Origin: Staphylococcus xylosus
GTDB taxonomy: Bacteria; Bacillota; Bacilli; Staphylococcales; Staphylococcaceae
Assembly: GCF_002732165.1 (NCBI RefSeq)
Contig: NZ_MRZO01000001.1
Coordinates: 310,001-374,000, forward strand
Reading direction: 5' to 3'
DNA: 64,000 nt
The position numbers were made by a program, and so were the translations under genes. Under the pieces are notes generated by a model. The model saw only the letters and a program-made list of their open reading frames with translations. It ran no database searches and was not told the origin of the DNA. Shown piece after piece: positions 28,029 to 37,525 of this stretch (the first letter of the stretch is position 1; each line of letters begins with the position of its first letter).

Positions 28029-29678
28029 ATGAACAAACAATGGTGGAAAGAAGCAGTAGCATATCAAATTTATCCAAGAAGTTTTAATGATTCTAATAAT
28101 GATGGTATCGGTGATTTACCTGGAGTTATTGAAAAGTTAGATTACTTAAATGAATTAGGCATTGATGTGATATGGTTAAGCCCTATGTATAAATCTCCTA
28201 ATGATGATAACGGCTATGACATTAGTGATTATACTGATATTATGGATGAATTTGGAACAATGGACGATTTTAATTTATTGTTAGAAAGTGTTCATCAACG
28301 TGGCATGAAATTAATTCTTGATCTAGTTGTTAATCATACTTCTGATGAGCATCCATGGTTTATAGAATCTAAATCCAGCAAAGATAACCCTAAACGTGAT
28401 TGGTATATATGGCAAGAACCTAAAACCGATGGCTCAGAACCTAATAATTGGGAAAGTATATTTAATGGTTCTACATGGGAATATGATGACACTACAGGTG
28501 AATATTACTTCCACTTATTTAGCAAAAAGCAGCCAGACTTAAATTGGGACAATAAAGAAGTTCGTCATGCTATTTTCGAAATGATGAATTGGTGGTTTGA
28601 AAAAGGAATCGATGGTTTTAGAGTAGATGCAATCACTCATATTAAGAAATCGTTTGAAGCAGGAGATTTACCTGTTCCAGAAGGAAAAACTTATGCCCCT
28701 GCATTTGATGTAGATATGAATCAACCTGGAATTCAAAGTTGGTTACAAGAAATGAAAGAAAAATCATTAAATCAGTACGATATTATGACAGTCGGTGAAG
28801 CAAATGGTGTAAACCCAGAAAATGCAGTGGAATGGGTAGGGGAAAATGAAGGAAAGTTTAATATGATATTCCAATTTGAGCATTTAGGTTTATGGAATAC
28901 TGGTGATTCTAAATTTGACGTTAAAGCTTATAAAGACGTTCTTAATAGATGGCAGAAACAATTAGAGAATGTAGGATGGAACGCACTGTTTATAGAGAAC
29001 CATGACCAACCTCGTCGCGTCTCAACATGGGGAGACGACCAAAATTATTGGTATGAATCAGCTACAAGCCATGCTATTGTCTATTTCTTACAACAAGGTA
29101 CACCTTTTATTTATCAAGGACAAGAAATCGGAATGACAAACTATCCTTTTGAAAGTGTTGAAACATTTAATGATGTTGCAGTAGTTAACGAATATAATAT
29201 TGTTAAATCACAAAATGGAGATGTTTCAGCATTATTGGAAAAACATAAAATGGAGAACAGAGATAATTCAAGGACACCAATGCAATGGAACAATCAAACA
29301 AATAGTGGCTTTTCAGAACATAGTCCTTGGTTCCCAGTAAATCCAAATTATAAAGCGATTAATGTTGCTGAACAGCAGCAAGATCCAAATTCAATATTAA
29401 ACTTTTATAAATCATTAATTACCTTAAAAAAATCAGATGATATATACACATACGGTACATTTGATTTAGTAGATAAGAATAATGAGCAAGTATTTGCTTA
29501 TACGAGAACACTAAACAACAAAAAAGTACTAATTGTAGCTAACTTAACAAATCAGACTGCTACGTTCAAATATGATAATTCAATAAATCAGGATAATATT
29601 TTACTTCATAATTATAAAAATGAAGGAATAGATATTAATGCTCTCAAGCCTTTTGAAGCGTTTGTTTTATCGACGTAA
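28029..29678 (+). CDS. malA: Alpha-glucosidase, GH13 family
   Basis: A 549-residue cytoplasmic GH13 enzyme cleaving maltose and short maltodextrins. The catalytic nucleophile is Asp200 in GFRVDA, the acid/base Glu257 in VGEANG and the transition-state aspartate Asp326 in ENHDQPR. The start after CAGGAGG at the very end of malR was chosen over one inside malR. The oligo-1,6-glucosidase subgroup is similar in sequence, so isomaltose activity cannot be excluded. Confidence 0.94.
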   Translation: MNKQWWKEAVAYQIYPRSFNDSNNDGIGDLPGVIEKLDYLNELGIDVIWLSPMYKSPNDDNGYDISDYTDIMDEFGTMDDFNLLLESVHQRGMKLILDLVVNHTSDEHPWFIESKSSKDNPKRDWYIWQEPKTDGSEPNNWESIFNGSTWEYDDTTGEYYFHLFSKKQPDLNWDNKEVRHAIFEMMNWWFEKGIDGFRVDAITHIKKSFEAGDLPVPEGKTYAPAFDVDMNQPGIQSWLQEMKEKSLNQYDIMTVGEANGVNPENAVEWVGENEGKFNMIFQFEHLGLWNTGDSKFDVKAYKDVLNRWQKQLENVGWNALFIENHDQPRRVSTWGDDQNYWYESATSHAIVYFLQQGTPFIYQGQEIGMTNYPFESVETFNDVAVVNEYNIVKSQNGDVSALLEKHKMENRDNSRTPMQWNNQTNSGFSEHSPWFPVNPNYKAINVAEQQQDPNSILNFYKSLITLKKSDDIYTYGTFDLVDKNNEQVFAYTRTLNNKKVLIVANLTNQTATFKYDNSINQDNILLHNYKNEGIDINALKPFEAFVLST

Positions 29679-29737
29679 TAATTAATGTTTAAGAAAAATC
29701 ATAGACTAGCTATTGAAAGTTTTCATATAAAAAAGCA

Positions 29738-29783
29738 TAGGTAAACGATATCTAAATTTCTATTAAGATATCGTCAGCCTATA
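29738..29783 (+). repeat. Inverted repeat after malA
   Basis: ATAGG-TAA-ACGATATCT pairs with AGATATCGT-CAG-CCTAT, with a three-base symmetric mismatch. There is no T run, so it may stabilise the malA transcript end rather than terminate it. Confidence 0.5.
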
Positions 29784-29837
29784 CTCACAATGATATTTTA
29801 TTATATTAAATATAGCTTTTATATGTGTTTTTAATCT

Positions 29838-29880
29838 TACTGCCAGCAAAGCATCTTTTTTTGTTGGCAGTATTTAATTT
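29838..29880 (+). terminator. Probable malA terminator
   Basis: TACTGCCAGCAAA pairs with TTTGTTGGCAGTA (one wobble), followed by TTTAATTT. The tail is moderately T-rich. It stands between convergent malA and the AraC-type gene. Confidence 0.65.
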
Positions 29881-29941
29881 CGTACTTTAAAATTTGTGTT
29901 TTTCACATAAACATACTTTCAAATGTTAGTAATGACACTAC

Positions 29942-30823
29942 TTAAAAATCGTCAGTTAAATATTGTTCCTGGTCAACAGGCATCCATAATTGAACTTTAG
30001 TGAATGGGTCGTCAAATGAAATATCGAAAGGGTAAATTTCTACATAAAGACTATTGTGTTCGTACGGTAAAGTCATTTGTAGGCTAGTTTCAATATAATA
30101 CCAAGCTTCATTTACTACGTAATCGAGTTCTCCTTGCAAATTAAATTTTGCATATTGTCTTTCTGGCAAAAATCGGCTTTCTAAATGAGCAGGGTATCTT
30201 TCACTTGGAACACCAACAAATATTTCCATACCTTCATCTAGGGGACAATTAACGACAAACAATTCATGCGGACCAATATCATTATAGCGTTGAAGCTCAG
30301 TTATTTTGTCTTCATTAAGTAAATCATCTAAAAAGTCAGGAACCTTAAATGGATTTTCTAAATGATTTGAATCAACAAATCGAGCATATCCCACTAATGA
30401 AATACCTTCTGTATCTTCTAAACGGTAAGTATTCGGCGGCTTTTCTGTTGTTGTAAGTTTGATATAAAGCCTAGCTTGCATCTTTAATTCATCACGCTTT
30501 GTATTTACTTGTATAGGTGAGACACCATGAAAATCGCTAAAGTCATTTGCAAATTCATTTGTATTAGCATAATTGTACTTTTTTGCAACATCTACTAACC
30601 GACTTGAACCACTGATAATTTCTTTTGCTGCCAAAGTCATTCTACGAGCTCTAGCATATTCAGTGGGGGATTGACCAACTATCATTTTAAACGATTGATC
30701 AAGATGATAAGGTGAAAGACCAACGTAATCACTGAGTGATTGCAAATGAAAAGGCTCTAGCAAATGATCCTCAATATAAACAATTGCCTGTTGTATTTGC
30801 TTGATAACGTCCAAAACTTTCAC
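29942..30823 (-). CDS. AraC family regulator with GyrI-like effector domain
   Basis: A 293-residue regulator. Residues about 5-110 form the double helix-turn-helix DNA-binding domain (LQSLSDYVGLSPYHLDQSFK and AKKYNYANTNEFANDFSDFH, GVSPIQ). Residues about 125-290 look like a GyrI-type effector-binding domain that usually binds small hydrophobic or cationic molecules. The N-terminal position of the DNA-binding domain is typical of the Rob/SoxS-like branch. Target genes and ligand are unknown; it does not overlap an obvious partner gene. GGAG precedes the start at 7-8 bases. Confidence 0.87.
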   Translation of the reverse strand: MKVLDVIKQIQQAIVYIEDHLLEPFHLQSLSDYVGLSPYHLDQSFKMIVGQSPTEYARARRMTLAAKEIISGSSRLVDVAKKYNYANTNEFANDFSDFHGVSPIQVNTKRDELKMQARLYIKLTTTEKPPNTYRLEDTEGISLVGYARFVDSNHLENPFKVPDFLDDLLNEDKITELQRYNDIGPHELFVVNCPLDEGMEIFVGVPSERYPAHLESRFLPERQYAKFNLQGELDYVVNEAWYYIETSLQMTLPYEHNSLYVEIYPFDISFDDPFTKVQLWMPVDQEQYLTDDF

Positions 30824-31040
30824 TCCTAATTTTCATTTAACTACTTTTCACTTTTAACCTATTTAATACTATATCCATATGCTTGGCATATTTACTAATT
30901 AAGTATATTCTACATCATTTCTGTTTCACTTACATCTAAAAAATAATTAATAGGGTAAAATGTAAATAACAGATTTAATCTACTGTTTACTTCAATAAAT
31001 TAAATAATAACACAAAAAAGATATAAGAAAAAAGATATAA
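30824..31040 (-). other. A/T-rich promoter region of the AraC-type gene
   Basis: No gene is seen here. A direct repeat of AAAAAAGATATAAG occurs twice in tandem around 31013-31042. The stretch should contain the promoter for the AraC-type gene reading leftwards, but I cannot single out a convincing -35/-10 pair. Confidence 0.4.
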
Positions 31041-31099
31041 GAAAAAGAGAGCGCGACCGAAATCAAATATTTACAATTGATTTCACGCCATGCTCTCTT
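31041..31099 (-). terminator. Bulged-hairpin terminator after zwf
   Basis: Outer stem AAGAGAGC/GCTCTCTT and inner stem GAAATCAA/TTGATTTC are separated by unpaired 6- and 7-base segments. On the minus strand the stem is followed by TTTTCTTATATC, so it terminates zwf. The design is the same as the terminator after ispA (12441-12498). Confidence 0.78.
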
Positions 31100-31228
31100 G
31101 ACTTAAATTTGTTAATAATCAAAAATTATAGTAGTTCATAAATATCGCTATATAAATGCTTTATAACGTCATAGTTACGATGTTATAAAGCAACATTATA
31201 TTAAAACCTCATAATTTTTACTTAGCGG

Positions 31229-32713
31229 TTAATGGATATCGTCCCACCAATGGAAACCATCTCTACTTAATAGCAAATCACTTTCCAATGGACCATTTGA
31301 ACCTGATTCGTAGTTAGGGAATTCTGGCTCGTTTTGATTCCATTCTTCTTGTATAGCATCTACAAATTTCCAAGTAGATTTTAATTCTTCCCAATGCGTA
31401 AAGTTTGTGGCATCTCCATTTAAACAATCAAAGAGTAAGTTTTCATATGCATCCACTGTATTCATCTTATCTTGTGCACTCATAGCATATGATAATTGGA
31501 CAGGTTCAGTCTCAATACCTTGGACATTTTTCTTCGCATTTAAATGTAATGATACACCTTCATTAGGCTGGATATTAATAACGAGTAAATTAGAATCTAA
31601 TTTTTTATCTGTTTCATAATATAAATTCATAGGAACTTCTTTAAATTCAACGACTACTTGAATCGTTTTGCTCTTCATTCGTTTACCAGTTCTAATATAA
31701 AATGGGACACCAGCCCATCTGAAATTATCGATAGTTAATTTACCAGAGACAAATGTAGGAGTCGTAGAGTCTTCAGCTACTCTATCTTCATCTCTATATT
31801 TAGGAACTTTTTTACCATCAATTGTACCTTCATCGTATTGTCCACGAACAAAGTTATGGCGTACTTCTTCTGTTTCTAGTTTACGTAATGACTTTAATGC
31901 CTTAACTTTTTCTGCTCTGATGTCTTCACTGTTTAAGCTGATCGGCGCTTCCATCGCAAGTAGAGCAACCATTTGTAACATATGGTTTTGTACCATATCT
32001 TTTAAGGCACCGCTAGATTCGTAATAGCCTCCTCTATCTTCGACGCCAAGCACTTCTGAAGACGTAACTTGAATATTAGAAATATATTTATTGTTCCACA
32101 GAGGTTCAAACATCGCGTTGGCAAAACGTAAAACTTCAATATTTTGTACCATATCTTTACCTAAGTAATGATCGATACGATAAATTTCTTCTTCTTTAAA
32201 TGAACGACGCAATTGTTCATTTAATTTTTCAGCTGATGCTAAATCTGTACCAAATGGTTTTTCAATAACAAGACGCTTGAAGCCTGTTGTATCTGTTAAT
32301 CCAGATGATTTCAAATAATCTGAAATTACACCAAAGAATTTAGGTGCCATCGCTAAGTAAAATAGTCTGTTTCCATTTAACTGGAATTCACTATCAAGCT
32401 TATTACTTACTTCTAGTAATGATTGATAACTTGATTCATCACTAACATCATGCTTATGATAAAAAACGTGTTCCATAAATTTATCTAAATGTTTTGTATC
32501 TTTAACATGTTCTTGTATTGATGATTTCACTTGATTACGGAAATCATCATTTGTTAAGTCTCTTCTACCAATACCAATTATAGCAACTTGCTCATTTAAA
32601 TTTTCTTGTTGATATAAATGGAACAATGACGGGAATAATTTTCTATGACTCAAATCCCCAGTTGCCCCAAAAATTGTTATTAAGCATGGAATGTCTTTAT
32701 TTTTAGTATTCAA
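31229..32713 (-). CDS. zwf: Glucose-6-phosphate 1-dehydrogenase
   Basis: A 494-residue enzyme catalysing the first step of the oxidative pentose phosphate pathway. The NADP motif is IFGATGDLSHRKLFPS and the active-site stretch is RIDHYLGKDMVQN. I chose a TTG start (M)NTKNKDIPCL, with GAGG eight bases upstream; this gives exactly the length of the S. aureus protein, while longer versions extend into a non-conserved A/T-rich stretch. It is divergent from rnz, the order also seen in Bacillus-type genomes. Confidence 0.95.
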   Translation of the reverse strand: MNTKNKDIPCLITIFGATGDLSHRKLFPSLFHLYQQENLNEQVAIIGIGRRDLTNDDFRNQVKSSIQEHVKDTKHLDKFMEHVFYHKHDVSDESSYQSLLEVSNKLDSEFQLNGNRLFYLAMAPKFFGVISDYLKSSGLTDTTGFKRLVIEKPFGTDLASAEKLNEQLRRSFKEEEIYRIDHYLGKDMVQNIEVLRFANAMFEPLWNNKYISNIQVTSSEVLGVEDRGGYYESSGALKDMVQNHMLQMVALLAMEAPISLNSEDIRAEKVKALKSLRKLETEEVRHNFVRGQYDEGTIDGKKVPKYRDEDRVAEDSTTPTFVSGKLTIDNFRWAGVPFYIRTGKRMKSKTIQVVVEFKEVPMNLYYETDKKLDSNLLVINIQPNEGVSLHLNAKKNVQGIETEPVQLSYAMSAQDKMNTVDAYENLLFDCLNGDATNFTHWEELKSTWKFVDAIQEEWNQNEPEFPNYESGSNGPLESDLLLSRDGFHWWDDIH

Positions 32714-32863
32714 GATCAAAACCTCAATTCTTTTTATAAATCTGTATTTATTATAGAACAATAATAAGACATGTTCCTACCATTTTGCTTAAAAGAATTT
32801 ATTTTTAATATATTTTTTATTCTTTTCTGTGATAAAATGTGAACAAGAAGAGGAGGCACATGC

Positions 32864-33784
32864 ATGGAAATCACATTTTTTGGTACGAGTGCTGGTCTAC
32901 CAACAAAAGAACGTAACACGCAAGCTATCGCTTTAAATTTAGAACCATATTCTAATAGTATCTGGTTATTTGATGTAGGTGAAGCTACCCAACACCAGAT
33001 TTTGCACCATTCCATAAAACTAGGTAAAGTTGATCATATTTTTATCACGCATATGCATGGCGATCACATTTTTGGATTGCCTGGTTTACTAACAAGCAGA
33101 TCTTTTCAAGGTGGCGAAGGAAAAGGTTTAACTGTCGTTGGGCCAAAGGGGATAAAAGCATTTATAGAAACAACTTTACAGTTATCTGAATCGAAATTAA
33201 ATTATCCAATTACTTACATAGAAATAGAAGATCATTTATCATATCAAAATAATGGTTTTAATGTAGAAGCGCATATGTTAAAACATGGTATACCGTCGTT
33301 TGGTTATCGCATAGAGGCACCTTATACATCTGGTAAAATTGATGTAGCTGCCCTTAAAAGAATAGGTCTTGAACCTGGGCCTAAATACCAAGAAGTTAAA
33401 AATAATGAAACTTTTGAATATAATGGTCAAATCTATACTTCGAAAGACTTTAAAGGAGAAGCAACTAAGGGGCCTGTTATTGCAATTTTTGGTGATACTA
33501 TGCCATGTAATAATGAAGCAATTATTGCAGATAAGGCCAATGTTATGGTCCACGAAAGTACATATATTGAAGGTGATAAATCATTAGCAAACAATTATCA
33601 TCACAGTCATATCGAAGACGTGTTTAACTTAATAGAAACAGCGCAAGTGGAGTATAGTTTAATCACGCATTTAAGTAATCGATATACTTTGAGTGAAATA
33701 GAAGATATTAGCTTATCACTTAAATCAAAACCTTCCACACCGCCATTCACTTTCGTTAAAGATTTTGATTCTTGGACATTTTAA
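32864..33784 (+). CDS. rnz: Ribonuclease Z
   Basis: A 306-residue metallo-beta-lactamase fold nuclease that trims tRNA 3' ends. The metal motif is His63-x-His65-x-Asp67-His68 in [13 protein letters not shown]. Later ligands include the aspartate in FGDTMPC and the histidine in HHSHIED. The exosite helix region about residues 150-190 is present. AGAGGAGG is upstream of the ATG. Confidence 0.95.
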   Translation: MEITFFGTSAGLPTKERNTQAIALNLEPYSNSIWLFDVGEATQHQILHHSIKLGKVDHIFITHMHGDHIFGLPGLLTSRSFQGGEGKGLTVVGPKGIKAFIETTLQLSESKLNYPITYIEIEDHLSYQNNGFNVEAHMLKHGIPSFGYRIEAPYTSGKIDVAALKRIGLEPGPKYQEVKNNETFEYNGQIYTSKDFKGEATKGPVIAIFGDTMPCNNEAIIADKANVMVHESTYIEGDKSLANNYHHSHIEDVFNLIETAQVEYSLITHLSNRYTLSEIEDISLSLKSKPSTPPFTFVKDFDSWTF

Positions 33785-33801
33785 TTACTTGTTTAAAATA
33801 A

Positions 33802-33847
33802 AAAATGTGGTTGAGACATAATGAATGTCCTAACCACATTTTTTTAT
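33802..33847. terminator. Terminator between rnz and proC
   Basis: AAAATGTGGTT-GA-GACAT pairs with ATGTC-CT-AACCACATTTT, followed by TTT. It serves rnz and, from the other strand, probably proC (A-rich side gives a T-rich minus tail). Confidence 0.82.
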
Positions 33848-33884
33848 AAATTTATTAACAAACGTCAATTAAGCTAAAATTGAT

Positions 33885-34700
33885 TTATTCATCATCTTGA
33901 TTTGATAATTCAACGCTTCGATTGACTGCCGCTCTTAAACAATCTTCAAACACACTTTCTAAGTCATGTTGACTTAATGCATTTAAGCCAGCCTGTGTTG
34001 TACCACCTTTAGAAGTGATGTTCTTTCTCAACTGTTCCATACTTAATTCTGAGCGTTCAATCATTTTACTTGTTCCAATAATTAAATTACGTATAGATTC
34101 TTCGACTTGAGCTTTTTCAAGACCTAGCCTAGTTCCAGCAGTTACATACTGTTCAAAAACATGATATAAAAATGCTGGTCCGCTCCCAGTAATAGCAGTC
34201 ACTTGATGTAAATTATCTTCAGAGACTTCTATCGCTGAACCGAATGCATTGATTAAACTATCAACTTCTTCTTTTGATTTTGCCCCAAAGTTACTAGAAA
34301 AACTAATGCCTGTTACAGAATGACCGACGTGTGCATTCGTATTTGGCATAATACGAGCAATTGGACTGTTAAAATCCAATTTTTCACGAATATAACTAAT
34401 TGGTAAACCGGCCATTATTGATATAAATTTATTATTTTCAACAATATATGGTTTGATTCTTTCTGCTAAATTATCAAAATCATATGGTTTCGTTCCCAAG
34501 AATACATAATCTGCATCTTTTAATAAAGCTTCATCATCATAGCTGTAATTGACGCCTAAGTCATCAGCATATTCTTTTAAAGCAACTTCATTTGAACGAT
34601 TTGTTAAATATATATCGTTAGAATCAATAACATTTGAATTAACGATACCTGTAAAAATTGCATGTGCCATATTTCCAGCACCATAAAATACTAGTTTCAT
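33885..34700 (-). CDS. proC: Pyrroline-5-carboxylate reductase
   Basis: A 271-residue NAD(P)H enzyme, last step of proline synthesis. The nucleotide motif is VFYGAGNMAHAIFTG. The C-terminal catalytic helices read TAITGSGPAFLYHV and SKGGTTQAGLNAL. Divergent from the SDR gene. Confidence 0.95.
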   Translation of the reverse strand: MKLVFYGAGNMAHAIFTGIVNSNVIDSNDIYLTNRSNEVALKEYADDLGVNYSYDDEALLKDADYVFLGTKPYDFDNLAERIKPYIVENNKFISIMAGLPISYIREKLDFNSPIARIMPNTNAHVGHSVTGISFSSNFGAKSKEEVDSLINAFGSAIEVSEDNLHQVTAITGSGPAFLYHVFEQYVTAGTRLGLEKAQVEESIRNLIIGTSKMIERSELSMEQLRKNITSKGGTTQAGLNALSQHDLESVFEDCLRAAVNRSVELSNQDDE

Positions 34701-34836
34701 GTGAACATTTCACTTCCTCTAAGTTTTTATGTATCCATACTAACATAGTTTTAACATATGGCTAATATTAATAGATGACATATATAAATCTTTTCGTTTA
34801 TACTGGAATTAAATTAACAAAGGCAGGGGTGTCTAT

Positions 34837-35586
34837 ATGATTGGGAAACATTATGTGTTGACTGGAGGCACAAGTGGATTAGGTCAATCTTTATTAGAAA
34901 TATTATTAAGCAAACAGGTACACGTAACTGTACTTGCACGTAATCCACAAAAAATTAAAAAAAAGTATGACAGTTCATTATTAACAGTCATAAAATGTGA
35001 TTTACAATCTCACAAACAAATTTTAAATCTCAAGAACGAATTTAACAAGAAACTAATTGATGGTATTATCTATAGTTCAGGATTAGGTTATTTCAAATCT
35101 ATAGAACAACATTCAACAGAAGAAATGCTTGAAACTTATAACTTAAATGTAGTTAATTTCAATACATTGTTAACTACGTTACAACCGTTTTTCAGTCAAT
35201 TTCCTACAATCGTTGGTATTGGTAGCCAATCTGCATTTTTAACACAAGCATACGCAGCACATTACGGAGCCAGTAAAGCTGCATTTAATCAAGTGTTAAA
35301 CGCCTTACGTATTGAAAAAACTAATTATCATGTATTAACAGTTAATACAGGGCCAATTGCCACGCCATTTCACGAAAAAGCAGATCCATCATTATCCTTT
35401 GCCCAAAAATATAAAAGTATTATGCTTGATCCTGATGAATTAGCTCATAAGATCATAAAAGGGATGCTCAGTAAAAAACAAGAAATCAATGAACCTAAAT
35501 GGATGCATTTATTTTTAAGAATATATCAAATAGCGCCACGATTCGTAGAAAAACATTTCACATTCCTGTTTAAAAACAAAATATAA
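34837..35586 (+). CDS. SDR family oxidoreductase (YqjQ type)
   Basis: A 249-residue short-chain dehydrogenase. The nucleotide-binding motif is TGGTSGLGQS, the catalytic serine region is IGSQSAF and the catalytic Tyr-x-x-x-Lys is YGASK. The substrate is unknown. Bacillus has the SDR gene yqjQ in the same zwf-rnz-proI neighbourhood, which supports orthology. The stop is immediately followed by a large inverted repeat. Confidence 0.88.
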   Translation: MIGKHYVLTGGTSGLGQSLLEILLSKQVHVTVLARNPQKIKKKYDSSLLTVIKCDLQSHKQILNLKNEFNKKLIDGIIYSSGLGYFKSIEQHSTEEMLETYNLNVVNFNTLLTTLQPFFSQFPTIVGIGSQSAFLTQAYAAHYGASKAAFNQVLNALRIEKTNYHVLTVNTGPIATPFHEKADPSLSFAQKYKSIMLDPDELAHKIIKGMLSKKQEINEPKWMHLFLRIYQIAPRFVEKHFTFLFKNKI

Positions 35587-35684
35587 AGTCCCACTACTTA
35601 AAGAGCCACTTCTTGTAAGAATTAGTGGCTCTTACGCCTGAGTAAGTACTCAGGTGTTCCACTTTTTAAGAGTTAGTGGGACTT
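35586..35684. repeat. 99-bp quasi-palindrome able to form a three-way junction
   Basis: The ends AAGTCCCACTA (35586-35596) and TAGTGGGACTT (35674-35684) pair perfectly. Inside, AAGAGCCACT (35601-35610) pairs with AGTGGCTCTT (35624-35633), and CCTGAGTA (35637-35644) pairs with TACTCAGG (35647-35654). The outer stem can alternatively extend by CTTAAAGAG/CTTTTTAAG, competing with the first inner stem. No T run follows on the plus strand. It lies between convergent genes. Confidence 0.75.
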
Positions 35685-35744
35685 ATGTATTATGCATGAG
35701 CGTTAGCTCAGATAATCATTGAAAACCACTTTCTTAGATAATCA

Positions 35745-35785
35745 ACCTATAAAAAAGATCACTAATTTAATAAATTAGTGACCTT
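35745..35785 (-). terminator. Terminator of the aldo/keto reductase gene
   Basis: On the minus strand AAGGTCACTAATTT pairs with AAATTAGTGATCTT, followed by TTTT. It is flanked by two 13-base near-repeats GAGCKTTAGCTCA at 35698 and 35793. Confidence 0.8.
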
Positions 35786-35805
35786 AGTACACGAGCTTTA
35801 GCTCA

Positions 35806-36720
35806 TTATTTCAAATGTTGCGTATACTCTAAATTTTTAACTCTTTCACGGGCAGCCTTTAATTGTTCTAAACTGATATCTTTTGAATGCTCATAATTCT
35901 TCACATTCTCATCTAATTGATCAACACTACTTGCGCCAACTATAATTGAGCCTAAGGCATCATGCGAAGTAAGATAATTAAATGTCAAACCTGTTAAATT
36001 ACTTTCTATCTCTTTAATAGAAGCAATCGTTTCTCCTAATTCTTGATAACTATAATCAAAAATACCTTCAGCAAACTTGTCATCTAAAGCTTTATTACTA
36101 TTAGAAGTTAATAACCCTTTAAATACGGGTCCGCGTGCAAGTACTTTAACCCTTTGAGCATGAATATCATCCAATAACGTTTCTGGTCTATTATCAATTA
36201 AGTTAAATTGTGACATTAACGTTTCAATATCACTATGTTTCAAATAATAATCAATTACATTTGGACGTATGGATGAAATTCCATACGCACGAACTAAACC
36301 TTCTTGTTTTAACTCATCAAATGCACTAATCGTTTCATCTAATGGGTCATCAATAGTACCGCCGTGCAATTGATATAAATCTAAATGATCTAATCCTAAA
36401 CGCTTTAGTGAGTCTTTCACAGCTTTTTTAATATAAGTTTTTGATGGGTCCCAGAATGTAGAACCATCTTCTGCTAAATGATTACCAACTTTTGTACCTA
36501 TAACGATATCATCTCTATCTTGGTATTTTTTTAATGCTTTACCCACGATATCCTCATTAATACCTTTGTCATAAATATCTGCTGTATCAAAATAAGTGAT
36601 GCCATGTTCTATCGCACGTTCAATAATAGGTTCTGCTTTATTATAATCAGTACCTAAACTCATACAACCCAAACCTAATTCCGAAACCTCGATACCACTT
36701 CTCAATACATTTTTTTGCAT
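35806..36720 (-). CDS. Aldo/keto reductase (YqkF-like)
   Basis: A 304-residue TIM-barrel NADPH oxidoreductase. Catalytic residues are seen in FDTADIYDKG (Asp, Tyr), IGTKVGN (Lys) and LYQLHGG (His). A C-terminal cofactor region reads IIVGASSVDQLDENV. The substrate is unknown. Bacillus yqkF, also an aldo/keto reductase, lies beside nudF and near fur and xerD, as here. The gene is divergent from nudF. Confidence 0.9.
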   Translation of the reverse strand: MQKNVLRSGIEVSELGLGCMSLGTDYNKAEPIIERAIEHGITYFDTADIYDKGINEDIVGKALKKYQDRDDIVIGTKVGNHLAEDGSTFWDPSKTYIKKAVKDSLKRLGLDHLDLYQLHGGTIDDPLDETISAFDELKQEGLVRAYGISSIRPNVIDYYLKHSDIETLMSQFNLIDNRPETLLDDIHAQRVKVLARGPVFKGLLTSNSNKALDDKFAEGIFDYSYQELGETIASIKEIESNLTGLTFNYLTSHDALGSIIVGASSVDQLDENVKNYEHSKDISLEQLKAARERVKNLEYTQHLK

Positions 36721-36879
36721 GTCGTTTCTCCTTTCGATACACTTAATTCATAGGGCGTAAAAATAATATACGCAATATTACTTAACTGGATATTTATATT
36801 AACTGTAATAGTTACTCCCTACATACTACCGTATATATCTTAACAATAACTTAAACCAAATAAAAGGAACGTGATTAAA

Positions 36880-37422
36880 ATGAACCTATATGAAAAGACA
36901 ATACATAAAACATCCATTTATCAAGGATCTATTATTGACTTAGAAGTACACGATGTTGAATTACCCGATGGTAAAACGTCTAAACGTGAACTTGTTTATC
37001 ACAATGGCGCGGTAGCAGTCTGTGCATTAACTCCTGAGAATAAAGTATTACTCGTTAAACAATTTCGTAAACCAGCTGAAAAACCATTATTAGAAATCCC
37101 AGCAGGCAAACTAGAAATAGATGAAGTGCGTACAGAAGCGGCTAAACGTGAGCTAGAAGAAGAAACTGGCTATATTGCTGATGAGTTAGAATTAATAACT
37201 GAGATGTATGGGTCTCCTGGTTTTTCAAATGAAAAAATATCAATTTATTTAGCTAAAGACTTAAAAACAGGTCAAATGAATTTAGATGATGATGAATTTA
37301 TTGAATTAGAACAGTATTCTTTATTAGAAGTCGAAGATATGCTGAAAAATAAAGAACTTGAGGATGCTAAAACCATTATTGCGATACAACACTTACTACT
37401 TAATTATAATGATTATAAATAA
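36880..37422 (+). CDS. nudF: ADP-ribose pyrophosphatase (Nudix)
   Basis: A 180-residue Nudix hydrolase. The Nudix box begins GKLEIDEVRTEAAKRELEEE and continues TG. It splits ADP-ribose and related nucleotide sugars. I chose the ATG (MNLYEKTIHKTS), which gives the family length; an in-frame GTG nine bases earlier is too close to the AAGGA site. Confidence 0.93.
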   Translation: MNLYEKTIHKTSIYQGSIIDLEVHDVELPDGKTSKRELVYHNGAVAVCALTPENKVLLVKQFRKPAEKPLLEIPAGKLEIDEVRTEAAKRELEEETGYIADELELITEMYGSPGFSNEKISIYLAKDLKTGQMNLDDDEFIELEQYSLLEVEDMLKNKELEDAKTIIAIQHLLLNYNDYK

Positions 37423-37486
37423 GAAACGAGTTTACTTGCGTATTTTATCAATTACTGGTATTTTATATATAAATCATTATACAAAT

Positions 37487-37510
37487 TAAAATGATTATAA
37501 TTATTAGTAG
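37487..37510 (+). promoter_or_regulatory. Fur/PerR-type box upstream of fur
   Basis: TAAAATGATTATAATTATT (37487-37505) matches the 19-bp Fur consensus at 15 positions. The overlapping sequence from 37494 matches the PerR box ATTATAATTATTATAAT at 14 of 17 positions, with the first 13 exact. It lies about 20 bases before the fur start. fur is reported as PerR-controlled in S. aureus. Confidence 0.6.
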
Positions 37511-37525
37511 GGGAGTGAGGCTTCC

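Noticed and set aside
35586..35684. The large inverted repeat as an ordinary terminator of the SDR gene
   Set aside because: No T run follows the outer stem on the plus strand, and the nested hairpins exceed what a terminator needs.
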